A DNA stretch of 64,000 nt from Helicoverpa zea (taxonomy: Eukaryota; Arthropoda; Insecta; Lepidoptera; Noctuidae), in assembly GCF_022581195.2 (NCBI RefSeq), contig NC_061482.1:8060001-8124000 (forward strand), written 5' to 3'. This document shows, one piece after another, positions 25,701-40,700 of the stretch. Positions within the stretch are counted from its first letter, which is position 1. The number at the start of each line of letters is the position of its first letter. The notes below the pieces were generated by a model that did no database searches, was not told the DNA's origin, and worked only from the letters and a program-made list of their open reading frames with translations. Both the position numbers and the translations under genes were made by a program.

Positions 25701-28700
25701 TGCGTTTGTAGTGGCCTGCTGTATACGGCTTTATGGAAAAACGCAGCTTACTAAGTGAACGCAAGATCCGCATAAGTCATTGAAATAATTTCTGTATAAC
25801 TATCATGCCTCATAATTTGCATATATGAACCCACTTATTAAGATTAATTTAGTAAATATTGATTGTGCATTCTATTGGCTTAAGCACATAATTCACTTCG
25901 GAATATCGGATTGAGATACGATTACGTCTCAGATTTAGGTTTTGGGATATCTGAGTAACTATTCATAGTTGCAAACGTGATCATTAAGGCCAGAGTGCAC
26001 AATGAGATAACAAGAACTATTGTCACTAGATATAGTGTGAAAACGCAGTCTATGGGCTCTGTGTAACTTACCATCGTATTTAAGCTTTTCGGTAAATAGG
26101 CTCAATTAAATCATTCCACTTTATAAATCAGGGTAACACCATCTATCTGAGAGACCGAGGATATGAAACTACTGGTTATACTTAGGTACGTAAGCAGATA
26201 TTAATAGCTTGTTATAAGTAATGGATTGCTATAATAGTTGATGATTGTTTAACATGGGATCTTACTGAACTGGCACTACGTGAAAAGAACTTGAATTTTT
26301 GCCGATTTTCATATTTTAGGATCTCTCTTTTAGGATACGTATTTTCAGGCACTGTTGCTAAAAAAGCTGGCTATATTAGTAGTTATATTTATAAATATAC
26401 TAAGGCATGGTAATAGTACCTAACCTGCGCGATTGTAAATGTAAAAGAGGAGTATGAAAATCAGATAATAGAAATAAAAAAATATAATTATTTAAAGCTT
26501 AACGTAGGTGGATCCAGAGAACCTATATTATTTTCCACAAACGGAAAAGAGCTAAGCTGACCTCGGGGCCAAGCCTCTTTACAATACTCTACTAGTGTAG
26601 TTAACTATTTGTATTAGCATGCATTAAACGCAGAACAGTGACAGTGACTTTTAGCCTATAGAAGTTAATAGATGCAATAATTTAATTTAAATTATCCTGT
26701 GGCCTGCAATCGACCCACTCGGAGCTAAAGGATTTCTCACGAACCGAACAATATTGCGTAGGACAAGTGGCCGGCACCACGAACTTCGAACTATTGCCTA
26801 ATAAAACCTATGCTTAGGTGTTTTGTTCAAATTATTTAAATATTTTTGAAACTCAACATCAAATTATAAATATGCTATAGGTACATAGGTACTCACAGGA
26901 TATCCTGATGAAGCACATTTTCTAATATTACGGGTTACCTAGGTACTTAAGAACACAATTGGTATTAAAAAGCTCAATATTTTCAAATAAGTATGGAATT
27001 TTCTAAATGAATATCGAAGCCCATTTAATAGCTATTCATGTTATTATAAGTCTTTCTTGGTAAATATTTGAGTTACAATTGAAGAACACTTAAGCCTCTT
27101 CGCTGTCAAGTGGAAATCCGAACTGATTCACATGGATCGCCATGTCACAGGGTTGCCACTCTGTAAATTTATCTAGTGTTAGTGGCTAACTATGTATCTG
27201 CAGAGGTTAGTCATTTAGAAAACATTATAAGAAGGTTTTGGTCAGCGTAGAGAAATTATTCAATTCAAATGTGCTCTTTGATACTTCGAAATATTTAAAA
27301 AAACTATGATAACCTTTGTGTCTATTTACTGCTCTAATATATTAGCCCGTAACGTAAACGAGACGAAGACGAAACTAGAAAAAGTGAAATTTTTATTCTA
27401 GTTTTTATATGTTCACTTCTAGCAACCCTAAGAAACCACATTCCCAATTTAGCATTAATTAATAGATGGTTTTTGTAACATTGCGCAAATGCGGCCTGTG
27501 AGGGAAGAAGCCGGGATCAGAATTGCTAATGTGCAACTGTTTAAATGGCTATATATGCTACGATTTCTATAATGCCGGCAGAAGTTTCCAGACCCAGACT
27601 AGATTGAACATAGGTTCGTTTTCCGCTAGACTAAATATTTTGAAAATATTTAAAAAAGCATAAATATTTTGAAAACTGGTCAGCTTTATCTTATTGATAT
27701 TAACTGGTAATGTATAAGCAAAATATCACACACAGACGTTTCGTCATTTTTTTTATTAAATATTTATTTTAGTGATATCTGCGAGTAGCATGTAAGTAGC
27801 GTTCGATATGTAAGCCATCGGTCTGTATTATTGGTATAACTGTTTGGGTCGCGGGACATGGGAAAACGATGCTGCCCACGCGCCTCCAACCGGTGCCGCG
27901 GACAGTCGCGGCCAGCGTTGCGACACCCGTCAACTGTCTCAAGCGATGTGATCAATGCTCATCTGATCGATGCCTTTGTCGGAATACAAGAAGTCTCAGG
28001 TAAATTAAACTAAACTTACAAAAATATTTAAGGAAATCATTTTTGATTGTAATTAATACAATTAGTATAATAATTTAAGTTTTAATAAGTTTAACAGAGT
28101 TTTCAATTCACTTTAAAGATGCCTGGCTTAAGTTCAAATCACAGGTACGTAGTCTTGGAATAATAATGCAATTTGTTCAGCCATTTTTACCCGAAAACCT
28201 GTAAGGGTCATATTTTTCGCACTATACTCGTCAGATCCTTGGCTTACTTTTATATGAATGAGGAGAGAGCTTCATAACCAATAAGTAGTTAAATGGAAAG
28301 TGTCTAATGTTCACAACACCTGAGTGATTCAGTCATTCGGCTTTTGTGAGCGTCTATACATGACATCATCTGGGGTATAAGCGCAAATTAAAATGCTAGT
28401 TTCCTGTTTATGTCTTTTCATTTTGTATTTATTTTATGATTAGTCAAATGGTAAAATTGGTTGAATCAAATTACGCACTCAATTTAATCACGAAAAGGAA
28501 TAATTTTAAATTATTATTAATTAACACAAGCTAATTTAGGCTTAGGTATTTAACTTTTGTTTTAAAAATCAAGCGCCGCACACTGGGGCAAGATTATTAA
28601 AATATGTCGTTAATTCAGAATGATGATTTGGAGACGATATTTCGATGGTGACATAATAAGGTTGGTGAAATAAAATTAGTCTTAAAATAAAAATTAATAA

Positions 28701-31700
28701 ATAAATAAAAAATAAATAATTAAAATAAATAAAATTATTAATTTCATTATTTTTGAAGCTACACCTTGTCCTGAAGCTTTCAGTTTCATTTGCGTAGCAT
28801 AAACCAGCTCTGATAAAGGTGTATCTTTTCTCAAATCTTGAGTCTTTTGTCGCTTCATCCTGTTTGTGCTTTCCTCAAAAGATATTGTTGGACGACCTGG
28901 AATATTTCGTTTTATTGTATTTTTAGGAAAAGAAATTGATGTATCTAATCAAGTATTATTTTGATTGGAAAATCTATCCTCCATGCGGTGCGCTGCTTCC
29001 CATCGTGATTTGTATTCAGTTTTAAAACGATTTATCGTTTTCACAATAACTTTCCGTTGTTCATCGTCACATTTTGTTTTTTTTTTCAATTTCCTTCTGA
29101 AGTGACTCTATCTGATCTTCAAGTTTATTCTGACCAGAGTTCCTCATAATCATAAGTAGCTCTCGCCTTGTTACAAACAAGGTATTGGAACTTGTACCTG
29201 GGTAAAAAAGTAACAAAGGAATTTAATAAAAAAAAGGAGTACACTACTAATATTATTTATTTAAAATCGGGCAATTATGTGCAGAAAATTAAGAAATAAT
29301 CTTAAATTATAATAGTTACTGGTACTAAAAACATCTAAACGTAACCCCGTTCAGCTCCGGAACATAATTAATTATCTAATTGAATTATTACTTTTTAATT
29401 CTGACTTCTTCTATTTTTATGCAATCTTTGACTCACAATTTTACCCATAACAAAAATGATTAAAATATAAATATATTGTGAAATCATAAGATACATACCT
29501 GAACTTGACCCTTCCATAATAGCTTTTGGTGATTTTGTCAGAAGAATTAAAAAAATCGAATGTACACTTCGTTATTGCGCAAACGCACGAATTCACTTGT
29601 TTTCTCCACGAGTGTTCGCCTTGCTCTTGAGGGCGTGATAAGGAGCGGGGGTTAGGTGAATTGCGTCCGTTTAACTTCGCTGTTATTCCACAAGTACTTG
29701 ACTATGTCACAGCATACACAGTAATATGGTAAAGCAAAAAAAAAATTTTCATTTAATGTATCAATTTGAGTAATTTTGCCCCAGTGTGCGCCGGTAAATA
29801 AATTGTTGTATGTAGGTGGTTAAATTAAAGGCTATATTATAAAATATAAAACAATAGTAAATATTATAATTTGAGACAAGATACTCGAAACAGTCGACTT
29901 TCGATACCGAACTGACAGTCGAGACCAAATATTCATGGAAATACACAGTGTTTATAACGTGTCTCAAAGTTTACTTTAAGAAAACAAAGTGTAGTAAGCA
30001 CTACTACTTCTAAATGTTCATCTGTTATCTAATAGGAGAGTCTGACATAGTCGTTTTGAAGCATTTTAGGTTAGCATCGATTTTTTCTTATTACTTTTAT
30101 ATGTAGTTACAAATTTATGTAGTTACTAAATTATCAGTTTAATTAGTTATTTTGCACCTAAAAATTGGACGTTAAATATCAGAGACACTTGAGATAAACG
30201 AGATAAATCTGTAGTTTGATTGGAATGTAATAAAGTTGGAGCAAACATTTCAAATGATAGGCAATGCTAATAGAAAATTACGATATTGCCTGATAATAAA
30301 ATTTGATTCGTTTCATTAAAAACCTATTACATAAAGAACCTACATTTATAATGTTGATAAACTACAAGTAAGGGCAATTGAGTAATACATAGATTTACAG
30401 TTTTCTCGTCTCTGTGATTAGTTCTGTAGATCTGGTGCACAAAACATACAGTTGCTATCCATCAAACTGGTTGGCCGTAGACTGACTGGTACGTCATTAA
30501 ATGTGACCGAAAAGGATTTAGTCGGCTCTTAATAAGGAAGGCTTTAGTCGAGCGCGGTAAAAGTGGCCGACAGTAAGTATTCGTACTGTTATGTACAGTT
30601 TCGGTTATTGTTATCGTCGTCATAATGTGCATCTAGTTACCTGACTTACTCAACGTATGCCTATTAAAGCCAGATTATTCATATTTATTATCTACTAAGA
30701 ATATTAGTTATACACATAGGAAATTACCAGACCGCCATCCCAGAGTTCAGTGTCCAACTAACATAATTTCAAGCTTTATTTCTTAAGTTTAAATCTACAC
30801 ATGGCAATATGTTATAATAAAAATCATCTATAAAAGTAACAGCCGTGCGGCGGGGCCTAAGAAACATCGATACATCATAATTACATCGGTTTGTAATCGT
30901 TTCTACAAGAAGATCGATTTCAAGCTCGCAGCTATATACCTACTCTGCGTGTAACAGTAAATTGGTAAAAAAACATACAATAATGAAGATTTACTAGTAA
31001 GCGAGCAGGTGGCGAGATTGATCGACAGATAACGCAGTTATTCCGATCAGCGGTCTCGTCTACTTTTTTCATTAAATATTGTGCCTAAATGAATCGGCTG
31101 ATGACCCTAGAATTAATCATGTAAATTCGAGCATGTTGTTAAATAATTACTCCTAATTAATTTAATTTGTTTTAAATATCTGACTGTGTATCAGTAAACT
31201 AATTTGTAGGACGAGCTTATTATGCGCAATCATACATAGTGTTGCTAGTTTGTAAACAAAACCAGTTTTTCTTAGTATTACTTAGTTAAAATTAGTTAGG
31301 TATAGGTCACAGGAGTATATTTATAAAGACAGCTTGCACTTAGAGCTTTAGTTTTATTTGATAAAGGTTATTAGAAATCTTATCCATTAAGGCTTTGAAT
31401 CTAGAGGTATACAAGTTGGTGCGAAGGGTCAAACCAACAACTTCAAAATAACCTAACATAAATAATAACAGAGATTACATAAATATTGAAGCCTGACAGG
31501 ATAATTGGAGGCATGACTCGTAAGCTCTCGCCCGCACTCATTGATACCATTCAAGTCTGATACTGAATTGTTTCTAATGCTTATTTCTATTGCTATTAAC
31601 TAATTAGTTTATGAGCATACAATTACGCTGAAACAAACACTTAATTCCTAATAATACTTGAACCAAAAACCTTATTAATTACACAAAAAATAATAATACT

Positions 31701-34700
31701 TCTGCCGATTTTTGCTTCACAATACCTATACCTATATATAAAAGAAGGTCGTGTTAGTTACACATTTTACATAACTCAAGAATGGCTGAACCGTTTAAGC
31801 TGAAAATTTAAGGGGGGACAGCTTAGGACATAGGATATTTTTTGTCAGCTAAGTACGGGAAGCAGTTACCTCGGGATGCGGGTGAAACCTCGCGCGGAAA
31901 GCTAGTACTACATATTATGTAAGTACCTTCTGCTACATTCCAGGGCAGGGAGAAAACTTCTTCCCGTACCCGCATAAAATATAGACGGGGATAATCTAGC
32001 TTCCCAACACTTAGAATTTTGCAAAGTAAAAATGAAACAATATGAGCTACGATCAGTGTTTTAAAGTATTTATTCGCGAGTTGAAGACCGCACACTCGCG
32101 TAAAAGTCTTGTGTGGCCTCTCACCTTCCGAAGCCTGGCATGCCTGTAAACGTTCGGCCCACGCGTACGTAATTACGGTGAAAACTCCGATGATTTCCTG
32201 TCTCAGTCACTTCTCAACTAATTTTATTTATGCTGCAATTACTATTGTTCAAGCCACTTCTGTGTGAAGGGTAGGTAGTTTTTCACGAATTATTTACGCA
32301 TCTTAAGATTGATTTCAGACTTTGAAAGTTTGGATAAATTGCCGTAGGTAACATACTTAGTGAGGTATAGTTTTTTTTTGACTGCAAAACTGATAACAGT
32401 AATCATTAAATAATTGGGTATAACTATCGTTTACATAGTCAGTAGTATTTACTAAAATCATAATTATAAAGCGTGTCTGAAAAATACAACTTCACACCAC
32501 GAAGTTTTGAAGATAATATTCAGCGGTCCGTTTGTGTGTGAAACGACGTAAAAATGAAATAAAAGTCGTTCGAAGTATCAAATTATGTTCTACGGCGTAC
32601 TTTAAATACTTATCAAAGCATAAAATAATTTACTTCATTTGCCGATGGTATTCTAACTGATCGAAGGTGCTCTGTTTAGCAACACTTCGAAAAAAGATCA
32701 GTCTTATGTTTTAAGATTTACTACATAGAGTGTGAGTAAATATTTCTATGAAGAATACACCGTAGCGTAGGTAGCTTAACTTCAACCAAGCATTCGTCAT
32801 GTATGACAAGTTATCTGTCAACTTAAGTTTCATTCTTTTGGAATTCGAATTGTAAGCGCACGAGCACAAATTTAAATTTTGAATTAGCATCACGCATGTT
32901 ATTCTATCTGTCCGATCTAAATCGGCTTTACCCTCTACTTTAACAATCGACGTACCGATTCAAATCCTACTATTTACATCGTCGTGTATTCCATGCGACT
33001 TCTTTCACCTTTGTTCAGAAAAACGGTAATGTATAATGCGCTTATTTGAAGTAACGTATGAGTAGTGCCACAAGAGCGTTGTGTAGAATGATACGCAGAG
33101 TTTTGAGCTCATTTGTCATCGAAAAGATAATAGTCAAGGTTTGTTGAATCCACAATGGGTAATATTTTCTTTTTGTCATTTATATTGTGTGCACATTTTT
33201 TTGGGGTCTGGAGGATAGTGAGGCAGGTAGGCGCTTAAATGTCTTAAAGGTTAAGTGACTGCCTTCCTCAACGACGCTATAAAAAATAATTAATTGTATA
33301 TTACCAAAAGCAGTATTTGCCGTGCCATCCAATTGATATAAAATAATTCTATCGCTATTGAATGCAAGGCCTGCGAACGACTTACACCGTTGGATTGACG
33401 ATTTGCAATACTCGTATGTCATTGTTATGGGATATAAAAGCATCGTGACTACCAGTGTTTAGCGGGAGCTATAAAATCACTTTTAGTGGCCCATCCTGAA
33501 TATCCAGCGTTTATCAGAAGCGAGTCGTAAAATTTTAAATTTTTTCAATTTCAATAACGTTGATTCGGGATGTTCTTTGCAAGCAACATAAGTTGTGAAT
33601 GATTTATGAACAAAATTGATAAATCTATTCTTCTTGTTCATTTGACAAATATTGCGATGCGTCATAAAATACTAGCTTCCCATCGCGTTTTCGGCCGGGG
33701 AACTAGGTACTCCCATGGCTCGGATATAGGCTGGATTGCAATCTATATAGATTGCACTTACATGAGTGCCAAGCTCATTTCGTTCTGCCGTTAAAGCGTG
33801 ATTGAGGTACAGACATTAAACCCATTAAAATTAGTATGATTTATAATATTAAGAGGGCAGGGACATATGAACGGAACTAAGAAGAGGTAGTCAGTTGATA
33901 TTTAGTATCGAAAATTGTTCGGTCATATTTGAGGTGTTCTGTATATACATATCTGAAAAAAATCAGCTTATCATGATGAAGGTGCGCGAAAACCAACAAA
34001 TATTATTCGGTAATGTTAGAGAAGAAGCAAACAAAGCTTACCTACTTGTGACATGTATTTTCCATGCAAAATATAAACAGATAGCAATTTTGAAGATTTA
34101 AGTCAGAAGCAGATACACGTAGGTACAACCAGTTGCAGTTTCGAGCTCGAAGTACATTTTGCTGGTAATGTATGTTTCACCTGATAGAGTGAAATGCTTT
34201 GAATTATCTAGGGTTGTCTATCTGTAGACTGTGATTATAATCTAATCACTGCTTGCTGGTGGCATTAACAACGCAAAACTTAGAATTTTGGGTACCTTAT
34301 CACTCAATATCCACAAAGATAAATGAGAGAATTTCGTTGTGACACGGTCCAGCTCTATTTGTTAAACAAAATTATCGCTTTCAAAAAATGCGTGCTTTGT
34401 CGATGCTGCAAGAATTTAAAGCCTTTTAACATATTTTATATTTTGGTCCACTATCGGCCTAGTTATTGACCTGCAATTTACCATCTGTAATTGTAAAACT
34501 CTTTTTATGCAGAAAAAAGTGAGCAATAATATCTAACTTTGAAAATCATAGTTTCCCCGTGCAGTTTTCACTATGACTCAATCATCATTTACTTCTTCTT
34601 ACAGGTTTTATGTGACTTTTACGTTACGTTGCGTGGTCGGGCTGTGGATGCCTAATGTTTTAAGGGAATTCTTGCGTACATCGGAAGGATTCTTGTTTTA

Positions 34701-37700
34701 CTTGTTAATTTTTCGCGGTCAATAGTAAGTTGTCAGAAACCAAAAAAGTTTTACCTAATCTAATCAATCAGCGTCGGCAACTGGGCTGATCAATTAATAT
34801 AGATAGTCAATCCATGACAACGGTTTAAAGCTGCGTCAAGCGACTCGGGTAACCGACCCGAACGAAATTATAATAATAGGGAAATTAATTGATTGAAAAG
34901 TCATGTAAGATTAGGTAATAATCGAAATCTGCACGTCTTTTTAGAATTTATATTGGGAAACTCACGTAGGTAACACGTAGGTAACTCACGTATTATTTAA
35001 TTTACTTCATATTATTATCAAGCTTGCCTTTCCAGTACGTTTATGTGTTAATCCTGGGCTGGCGGTTTGTCCGGCGGGCGTTTTCACACCAAACTGTGAT
35101 AGCGAATATCTAACCCAGCGTGGTTCCGTACTTTATAAATCTTACTTTCGAATAAGTAACGAGCTAGGAGCTACCCCAGAGAGCCTATTTACTACTGCTA
35201 TTCAAATATTCAAAGTGTTTCCACTTTGAATGGAGATATCTTGATAACCGCATTAAAGTTCACTGTTCAGCTACGATTCTATACAAACACAGCCGCCATT
35301 AATTTAGTAGGTACTGAATACACCTGAAACTTATATTTTAAAAGTCATCAGTAAACGTTAGCGCTCTTAAGATTTTGTATTTTGCCTCCAGTCTATACTC
35401 AAAATTTTTATTCTGGGATTATAGTAAAAAATAAGATATATGTCTTTCGTAAAAGAGAAAAAATAGCATAGCAAACTTCATATCCTACTTATATTACAAA
35501 TGTGAAAGTTTGTGAGAATGTATGGATGTATGTTTGTTATTCAATCACGCAAAAACGGCTGGACCGATTTGATTGAAATTTGGTATGTAGATGGGTGATA
35601 CCCTGGAATAACACATAGGCTACTTTTTATCAACACACCACGCGGGCGAAGCCGCTGGCGGAAGCTAGTTGTTCAATAAAAGTCAAATTATTCCACAGAA
35701 ACCATTATTTTAAAAAAATAAGGAAATAGTTTGGGTTCAGGTTCTATTCAAACATTACGCGGAAAATGAAACGAAATCGTTCCGTTCAATATAAATCGGT
35801 GAACTGAGATTAGCTAATCGGTCCAGCTACTTCGGATAATTAATCGATTTACCGTGGTGGCCACATTCACCACAACCGTCACATTAGGTCATAGGTCGGC
35901 GCTATGCTAAACAAGGACAGCTATCGATCCCTCAGTTGCACTGCGTTATTCGGCTTGAAATAGCAAATCACGCCTCCCACGTCAGAGCAGGATAGCATTA
36001 TCGATAGTGAAATGTTAAAATGATAAACGTGCAATGCAAATGTAACTTTATACTCTTCAGTTAGGGCTCTTAGTAGTGCATTCGGTGTACAGTCACGATT
36101 CCAATATTCTGCTCAGAGGCATTCGGTATTTCACTACATTGTGTTTGTTATTATCATTTATACCTCTAAAACGTATTATATGATAATGAAATAGTTTCCT
36201 AGACTATTAGCACAGCTGTTGACTAACTATTGAGATTTAATGGCGAACGAGAATGACAAAATAAAAACGATTTCGTTACTTAATAATCAAGATCAGGTAC
36301 CTAATTTGAATTTCAGGTCTAAACTTAAAAATCGTTATCCATTTTATTCATTTTATGAATTCTGATTGGGTTTTCTATTCAACAACTGGAAATAAGCGTA
36401 CAAAATATGTATGTCATCAATTTAAACATTTGCATATATTTTTTTACTAAAAACATGAAACACTTATGTTATATTTAGCTTATGCTATTTTTTAAAAAAC
36501 TACCCAACTTTCTTAAGAAATGTGAACCATTAAGTCAGAGAGTTAAGAGGTAACCCATTTCCTTCCAGTAAAAACTAACTTGAGCTCGTTCTTCGTATCT
36601 ACGAAAGGTTTGTTTGCCAGCACTATAAGTTGGAGTTGCGATTGTATCACTCAAAATCAATAGCGGGCCGCGTCATCGACTTAGCGTACACTGTTTATTT
36701 AAGATACTCGCTATGATAACGCCATACGACTCTACTTATAAGAAGGATTTGTAAACGGTCATGAAATATATGTCCCCTTGTAAGAAATTGGCTCGTTTTC
36801 AAGAACTTTGCGACTTTGTGATGTTCAAAGTTCATACAAAGATGGACACAGGTAATGTATAGTACGGTAGCTCTTACAGGAGATATACGTATGTAATCCT
36901 GAATCCGAAAGGACCAGACTAGACGTATAGTTTCTGCCAGTTTCATGAAAAAGTAGACTGTGTGGTTATTCATAAGCAGTAATATACAAACACAACAAAC
37001 TTTTTCCTTTATAATATTATAGCGTGATTACTGATTAGAGTGATATATAATATGATAATATATGGCAATAGCTAAATTATTGATATAGGAATAGGTATAA
37101 GACTCGACATTTCACTTTCAATATTATTGTAAATGGAACATATACACACATACGTAGGTCTAATAAAGGAATGTAAAACTGCTATTTATTTGGTATCGTA
37201 AACCAAAAGGTTTTAGATTAGAGATTTATCTTTCTAGCGTTTTTCCCGCACGAGTTAAACGATCTCCTATAAAGATAGGGTCGCGAGCGATTGATTTAAA
37301 AATTGCAATACTGCAGAAGCACGAAGATGACCTAGATTAGCTTAACAATGAACTGTTTTTACGAGACACCAATACTTGATAGATAGGTACCTAATTCGTG
37401 GGTGATAAGCAGTCAACAGTTAAACCGTTATTTTAATGCTACTATATTAGTTTGTGTGGGTGTTAAGGTCAGATAGCCGACGAATTCACCTGTGCCTTTT
37501 AGAATATTAAAAGGTTGTATGTACCTATGTTCCAAGAATAAATTATACCTAAAACCAAAAATAAACTTTTATTTATAAACTGTAACTGTAACTCGTAGAG
37601 TGGTTTGTTACCTAAAATAAAGCAGTAATTTGTGTCTATGAAACTTACTATTAAAATACATGAACATCATTTGTGCGTTTCAGGGGACATGGACAAACAC

Positions 37701-40700
37701 ATTTACGAGAAATTTGTGTATCATATACATATCGAGAGCACAGGAGTCGACAGATATCATTGAGCCTGAGCTCGCGACTGATAGTTGGAGCTTCAGTCAG
37801 GATATTGAGAATTCACTCTTCTGCAAGGGAACTGTAAGACCATGTAAATACTCAACTAGCTACTTACAATGTATTCAACTGGTATCGAAGAACCATAAAA
37901 GCTCAATCCTGACAAGAATTACAAAACGATAATTTTACTGATTTTCCATTTCAGTTTCAATGAATTCAGGTTCCGATGAAAGCATTAACATGATGATGTA
38001 AGTACATTTCATATAAATCATCTGACGATTTCTAGCCTAGAAAAGATGTACTTAGCTAGGAACACAGAATGGAGCTACCCAGTGAAGCTGTGTGATCCCC
38101 TGCGTGGTCGAGTATTAATTCTGCTAGAGAAACTAAAAATCTATCAATTTTACAATTGTGTACCACAGCAGTTTGTATCATATTGGTGCCAATTATAGTA
38201 GGGTAGTAAACATTTTGTGCAGAATTATAATATGCAAGGTCTGGTTCAGATGAAGTCGCGGAAAAATGCTAGTACGTATTGAAATATAGGATGAAAACCA
38301 AGAAATGTCGCGTGATAGCAATGAAATCTGGTTGATACTACGTAGGCATGGACCTAATCATATCAACAATCAGATATAGTACGATATGTACCTACCCAGT
38401 CATTGCTACTTTTACACAAATTGACAAAAAATTGCGCCTTGCTGAAATCCTAATCATTCATGTTTACGCGCAAGTATATTATATACGCTTACTGCGTTAT
38501 CTACAAATATTTATCTTTAAATACGAACAGTATAGACACTTAGACAGTGAATATGAAATGCACTAATAAAATAAAACTACATTATATCAAAAGTATCAGG
38601 TGGTAATCTGACGGGCGGTCTGAAGCCGTGTCGTCACTCAGATAGCGCTTGATAATACTGCATTTACTGTAAAACACATAATATTTGTTATTTAACCAAT
38701 ATTACCTACTCGTTAATCACTTAGGTTTCCTACACTACTTTTAATAATTTCGAAGATTTGTGATTAAGGAGTCCTAAGCTGGCAAAGTCTGCATGTAAAC
38801 ATTTTTTATTCCAATCGTGTCGTTAGAGTTTTGAAACTCAATTAAAAAAAATAATAACTTCGTAAACTAAGGCTACACTGAACTAAGTGGTATGTTTGAT
38901 TTATTGAAGAAATGCGGATCAAGCCAATTAATTTGAAAACTTGTAACCATAAAAGTAACCACTCTCAAACTTGAAACTGAAACTTCCCTAATCTAAAAGC
39001 TCAGGTTTCAGCATTGAAAATATTTCAATATAGCTAAAGAAAAATCATCATAAGTGCTCAGTTTATCACATTTTTAAACGAATGTAATAAAGAAGGGATT
39101 TCTCAATTTGTTGTGGCTATTTTCATATGTGAACACTACATCAAGAACGGAAATGTAGGTATAAATATACCTACCTAATGGTGGTTTATCTGTAATCTGT
39201 AGATACATCGAGTTTAACAACGTGGCTCCGTGTGTAAGTAACGTTAAAAATAATTAACTAAACCGAATGTGGGTCATCAAACAAAGGTGGGGTTCGCAAA
39301 ATAGTTGATTTTAACCATTTTATCTACGTTCGGGACATTGCAGAAACATTGATAAGATACGTTGACAGATAAAATTGTTTGTGTAAATAAAAGATGCATA
39401 TTTTTCACTGATATCGTCTTTAAGCCACTTGTTAGAACGGCTTTTGCATTTCCTAGCTGACAGAATATTATTACTGCTACTTTTTTATACTGCATTTGAT
39501 ATAGCAAATGTTACTTCTTACGGCGTCTATTCTAGGCGATGTGACATCCTGAACTATGTTAAATAACGGTGTGTTTTTATTAAAGAGTCCGATATTGCTA
39601 CAGTTTTAAAATGCGTATAAAAAACGTGAAATACTATTACTTTATGAGTGTTTTGGTAAAGCTTTTGTTTTCAACTGTCTCAGAAACATCAAACACCTCT
39701 AAATATCCCCAGTTTGACTGTCCCTTTCACAAGCATTTGCAACAGGTACCCACAGAAGAAATCGAACTAATATATTGCAAATACTTATCTGACGCAATCA
39801 AAACACTATTTCTTATTTACATATTATATCGTAGTAAATAGAGTCATCTAAGCGTAAAATGTGTCGTTAAAGCATAAAATAGGATAGGCTGTGGTTATGA
39901 TCGCACCAGTCTAGTGTGAAACAAGAAAGCCTTGTGGAAACATTAGCTACAAGTGGAACGAGTCCTAGTCTCGTATCGCAGCATAAGTGAAACTGCAGCA
40001 AGTTTATCAAATGCAATTTCATTATCTCGCAGACACCTGCCTGCCGAGCTATTCTCCACACTAGGAAGAACATTACTCTATGATAAAATAATATCACTTG
40101 TAATTTTCACTGATACTTTAGGTATGAAATTACATAAACACAATGTATCCCCGCAGTGTCGTAAGATTTGTCTTTATTTCGGTGTTTGTTGCTTGGTTAA
40201 AGAAATATTTTAGCAGCTTTCATTACCCATAGAATCCGTAACAATAAGGGGTAACTTTGAAATAGTAAAAGAGTCAGCAGTTTTATTAAAGCCACATTGC
40301 ATAATGAAGAGTATTTAGGACAGATTAGTTTACGTTTATTACACACGATGAAAAGTTGAATTTAATATAATAAGAAAACTATTAACTTTTCTTAAACAAT
40401 GTAGTTGATTTGGGCTGGTATTCTGAAAGAAATAAAAAATATTCTTCAATTTCCTTTTTCCTCCGAAAATAATTTGTAAAGTTATAAGTCTGTTGTTAAT
40501 ATAACTAGCTGTACAGTTAGTAGCTGGATGGACCTAAGTAACACATTCCAGAACTCAAATATATTTGAGTTCTATATAGCAATGATTGACAGTGTTCGAC
40601 GACACTATTCCATTTTAGATAAAATATCTCGCAAATAAAAGATTTATTTTAACACTTACTAAATTGGAAAACCGAATACACATTTTAGGCTGGCTATAAT

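Noticed and set aside
27848..27945. GC-rich minus-strand coding segment
   Set aside because: The 63-codon frame has no recognisable similarity. It may be part of an unknown repeat, but ends or copies cannot be seen in this window.
37660..37932. 90-codon plus-strand ORF preceded by an acceptor-like 'gtgcgtttcag'
   Set aside because: No donor in a matching place, no similarity and AT-rich codon use. Not enough to call an exon.
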